NCBI RefSeq assembly: GCF_014638005.1
Contig: NZ_BMFG01000003.1
Span: 1-64,000 of the forward strand
Length of the DNA: 64,000 nt
DNA from: Flavobacterium orientale
Lineage (GTDB): Bacteria; Bacteroidota; Bacteroidia; Flavobacteriales; Flavobacteriaceae
Reading direction: 5' to 3'
Shown here: piece after piece, positions 61,497 through 64,000 of the stretch
Layout of the letters: each line of letters starts with the position of its first letter
How positions within the stretch are numbered: position 1 is the stretch's first letter
The notes under the pieces: generated by a model
Databases searched by the model: none
Told to the model about the DNA's origin: nothing
What the model saw: the letters and a program-made list of their open reading frames with translations, nothing else
Translations under genes and position numbers: made by a program

Positions 61497-62723
61497 ATGA
61501 AAAACTATATACTTTTTACTTTTTTGCTGGTATCATTAAGTTTATTCTCTCAAAATACATGGGAGAATGGTAAAATTGAATTCGAAAATGGAACCAGTTT
61601 GGACTGTCAAATAAAAAATGAAAACTGGTCTGATAATCCGGAAAGTATAAAATTTTTAAATCAAAGTAATACCGAAATTATAGTTGATTTAAAAGACTTG
61701 AAGTCATTTGAAATTTTCAATAAGTTGAAGTATATCAAAGCTTCAGTAGATTTTGAAACTTCGTCTTCAAAATTAGATGAGTTAACAGCAACAAGAGAAG
61801 CTGTTTTTGAAAAAAAAGTGTTATTATTAAAAATGCTTATCGACGCAAAAGCAGACTTGTTTGTTTATGAAACCAATGGAAAAACAAGATATTTCTACAG
61901 AGTGGATGAAAACCCTATAAAACCTTTAATTTTTAAATCCTACTTGCACAACAACACCCATGTGATGACTAACAAAGATTTTGTGTATCAATTAAACACC
62001 GATGTTAGTTGTGGCGATTCTAAGCTAGCTGTAAACAGCATTAATTATCGTGAAAAGGAACTAATAAAATATTTTGAAAAATACAATACCTGCTCAAACA
62101 GTACGATAGTTAAGTATACTCAAAAGAATAAATCAAAATTGAATATTAATTTATTCGCAGGACTTAGTTTGATAAAATCAACATTTGAATCCGGTTCAGA
62201 TTTTTATATAAATAATTCAAGTTCAAATGTTTCTACGTTCAGAGCAGGAAGTCAATTTGAACTCATATTGCCTTTACAAAAGAGAAACATCAGTGCTTTT
62301 GCAGAATTATCATATCTAAGTCTTAGCACTTCTTATGTAGAAACGGCAGCTCCAAATTTCACATCAAATACCTCCTTAGATATCAATAAAATAGATTTTC
62401 TGTTAGGGCTAAAATATTATTTTTTCATTAATGAAAAATCCAGTATCTATTTGGAAGGGTATTACAGTATTACCTCATTAAATGCAGGTAAAAATGAATT
62501 AGTAAGTGTTTTAACTACTGAAAGCGATCCGGATCCAATAAGAACTTTAATTTTGGACGCCAGAAACGAAGGTTATGCGGGTTTTGGTGTAGGTTTCAAA
62601 TATGATAAAAAATACAGCTTGGGCCTTAGGATAAATGCGGCTCAGAATAGTATCAATTACATCTACGATTGGAATCAAGTAAACTCAGAAATCAGTATAA
62701 TTGCCGCTTATACTATTTTCTAA
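61497..62723 (+). CDS. Putative outer-membrane beta-barrel protein
   Basis: About 408 residues from ATG 61497 (MKNYILFTFLLVS); a TTG six codons earlier overlaps the promoter. A signal peptide ends near LFSQN. The N-terminal half is a mixed domain with two Cys (SCGDSK, NTCSNS); the C-terminal 190 residues alternate strands typical of PorT/OMP_b-brl barrels (LNINLFAGLSLIKS, FDKKYSLGLRINAA-like, ISIIAAYTIF end). Function unknown. It overlaps the stop of the opposing nuclease gene by 4 bp. Confidence 0.7.
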   Translation: MKNYILFTFLLVSLSLFSQNTWENGKIEFENGTSLDCQIKNENWSDNPESIKFLNQSNTEIIVDLKDLKSFEIFNKLKYIKASVDFETSSSKLDELTATREAVFEKKVLLLKMLIDAKADLFVYETNGKTRYFYRVDENPIKPLIFKSYLHNNTHVMTNKDFVYQLNTDVSCGDSKLAVNSINYREKELIKYFEKYNTCSNSTIVKYTQKNKSKLNINLFAGLSLIKSTFESGSDFYINNSSSNVSTFRAGSQFELILPLQKRNISAFAELSYLSLSTSYVETAAPNFTSNTSLDINKIDFLLGLKYYFFINEKSSIYLEGYYSITSLNAGKNELVSVLTTESDPDPIRTLILDARNEGYAGFGVGFKYDKKYSLGLRINAAQNSINYIYDWNQVNSEISIIAAYTIF

Positions 62724-64000
62724 ATTTTCTCCTCAAAAGGTATTTCTTGATTCAAAATTTCAAGCAACAAATCAAGTAATTCCGTTTTGAAATTTTCCAA
62801 AATAGAATCGTCAATTTCGTTGGTTATCACATCCCTTCCTTCTTTAATTTGAAAAGGCATGAATCCTGCTTTCAAATTTTTAAAAGAAATAATGCCTACT
62901 TCCATCGCTACATTGGGAAAGGTTGACTGCACCATAAAGGCATAACACAACAACTGAATGATTTTGTCATTTTTGATAGCAAGAGTTAAACCTTCAAATG
63001 TCTCAATGGCTAAGCTTCGTTGTTCCACTTTACCGGTTTTGTAGTCGATAATCCGAAGTGTATCGTTTCGTAATTCTATTCTATCCACATTTCCTTTAAT
63101 AGTTACCGGAAAAGGCAATCGATCATCAATCAATACTTGTTGAAAGTTGTGCTCGAGATACAAAACCGTAACGATATCGCCGGCTTCTAGTAGTTTCTTT
63201 TCATAGTGCAAAAAGTTGTAAATATTTCGTTTGGCCACTTCATAAGCCAATAGGTTTTTACCTTTGGTAATCTCGCCTTCTTTATAAACCATTTTGAATT
63301 GTTGCAACACTACTTGATCTGCTGATTCCAACATTTTATCAATAATGGAAACCGTCAACAGCGAATTCAAATAAGGCTTGTATAATGCTTCCAAAGATTC
63401 GTGAATAATAGTTCCTAAGGTGTTGATGGCAATGTTTTCCTCCACCTCATCCACTTCAGAGATTCGCAATATTTTTTGAAAATAAAACTGAATAGGGTTT
63501 CGAATATAAGTAGTAATTGATGAAGGCGACAGCGAGGTTGAAAAAAGGGCTTCCAAGCGTTCCATCACACTTGTTGATTTTTCTATAACTACCGTTTCGT
63601 TTGCTTTTTCGGGCAATACGGCATTGTATAATTCGTGTGTTATGGAATGATTCGTGTGTTTTTCAAATTCCAATTGCGTAATAAATCGGCTTTTTTCACC
63701 GGCATCAACTCCCTCTGATTCTGTATTATATAAAAGATATACATTTTTGGCTCGTTGCAGCAAATGATAAAAGTGATAGGTATAAATAGCGTCTTTTTCT
63801 TTAAATGTCGGCAAACCCAGTTCGCGTTTTACATCAAAAGGGATAAACGAATTTTGAGATTTTCCCGCCGGAAAAGTGCCTTCATTCATTGAAGTAATAA
63901 TAACCGTGTCAAAATCTAAAACCCTACTTTCCAAAACACCCATTATCTGCAACCCTTGAAGTGGTTCGCCTTCAAAAGAAACTTCATCTAAATCAATTAT
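62720..64000 (-). CDS. PD-(D/E)XK nuclease family protein, AddB-like, C-terminal part (partial at right edge)
   Basis: The frame stays open to base 64000, so the N-terminal helicase-like part lies outside the window; the first 16 codons seen end with GEPLQG followed by LQIMGVLESRVLDFD, a UvrD-like motif. The C-terminal nuclease domain has the PD-(D/E)XK core in VDRIELRND and RIIDYKTGKVEQ. Relatives act with AddA-type helicases in double-strand-break end processing; whether the partner gene is next door cannot be seen. About 426 residues are covered. Confidence 0.88.
   Translation of the reverse strand: MIDLDEVSFEGEPLQGLQIMGVLESRVLDFDTVIITSMNEGTFPAGKSQNSFIPFDVKRELGLPTFKEKDAIYTYHFYHLLQRAKNVYLLYNTESEGVDAGEKSRFITQLEFEKHTNHSITHELYNAVLPEKANETVVIEKSTSVMERLEALFSTSLSPSSITTYIRNPIQFYFQKILRISEVDEVEENIAINTLGTIIHESLEALYKPYLNSLLTVSIIDKMLESADQVVLQQFKMVYKEGEITKGKNLLAYEVAKRNIYNFLHYEKKLLEAGDIVTVLYLEHNFQQVLIDDRLPFPVTIKGNVDRIELRNDTLRIIDYKTGKVEQRSLAIETFEGLTLAIKNDKIIQLLCYAFMVQSTFPNVAMEVGIISFKNLKAGFMPFQIKEGRDVITNEIDDSILENFKTELLDLLLEILNQEIPFEEKI

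Overview
The window looks like chromosomal DNA of a Flavobacteriaceae bacterium, close to Flavobacterium. It is AT-rich and compact. Several upstream regions carry the Bacteroidetes promoter element TAnnTTTG. It encodes a type IX secretion (T9SS type B) substrate with the gliding-associated C-terminal domain, Bacteroidetes-type lipoproteins, and the gene order ribE / pdxA - DUF177 - rpmF - fabH - accB - accC. I see no phage, insertion sequence or CRISPR array. Several start codons appear to be TTG. Many neighbouring genes meet tail to tail with overlaps or gaps of only a few bases.

Layout. 0-7.6 kb: the end of an OmpA-like gene, a secreted S9 peptidase, a hybrid sensor kinase, an NtrC-type sigma-54 activator convergent with it, and a membrane GT2 glycosyltransferase. 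7.9-13.6 kb: fatty-acid and cofactor block (accC, accB, fabH, rpmF, DUF177, pdxA, with ribE divergent). 13.6-23.2 kb: a small proline-rich membrane protein, a tRNA with CAU anticodon, methylmalonyl-CoA epimerase, rbfA, a LolC/E-like permease, a MATE pump, a small membrane protein bracketed by repeats, dusB, a structured RNA in front of lepA, a WYL regulator and a DinB protein. 23.4-28.6 kb: a 1355-residue repeat protein with a T9SS type B tail, then thiL.

28.6-35.3 kb is the most unusual part. A tandemly repeated non-coding module (paired ACGGTTTCCC dyads plus a hairpin terminator, period about 258 bp) lies beside a LuxR-type response regulator. Next come three tandem, mosaic PrcB-like lipoprotein genes and the stub of a fourth, a TPR-containing sensor kinase, a 52-residue secreted peptide, LytTR-type direct repeats, and a LytTR regulator whose phospho-acceptor Asp is replaced by Glu and whose start codon abuts a long stem-loop. 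All the genes point the same way. I read this as a candidate cell-surface or peptide signalling locus; that reading is inference.

35.6-50.5 kb: a CPA2 antiporter, a LytS/LytTR two-component pair, glyS, comF, an Ig-like lipoprotein, a nitrilase-family amidase, glgC-glgA (glycogen) and a GH92 mannosidase. 50.6-64 kb: sdhCAB (complex II), a lipoprotein - ChaN - BNR-repeat protein cluster, aminopeptidase P, an alpha/beta hydrolase, an outer-membrane beta-barrel candidate, and the C-terminal part of a PD-(D/E)XK (AddB-like) nuclease cut by the window edge.
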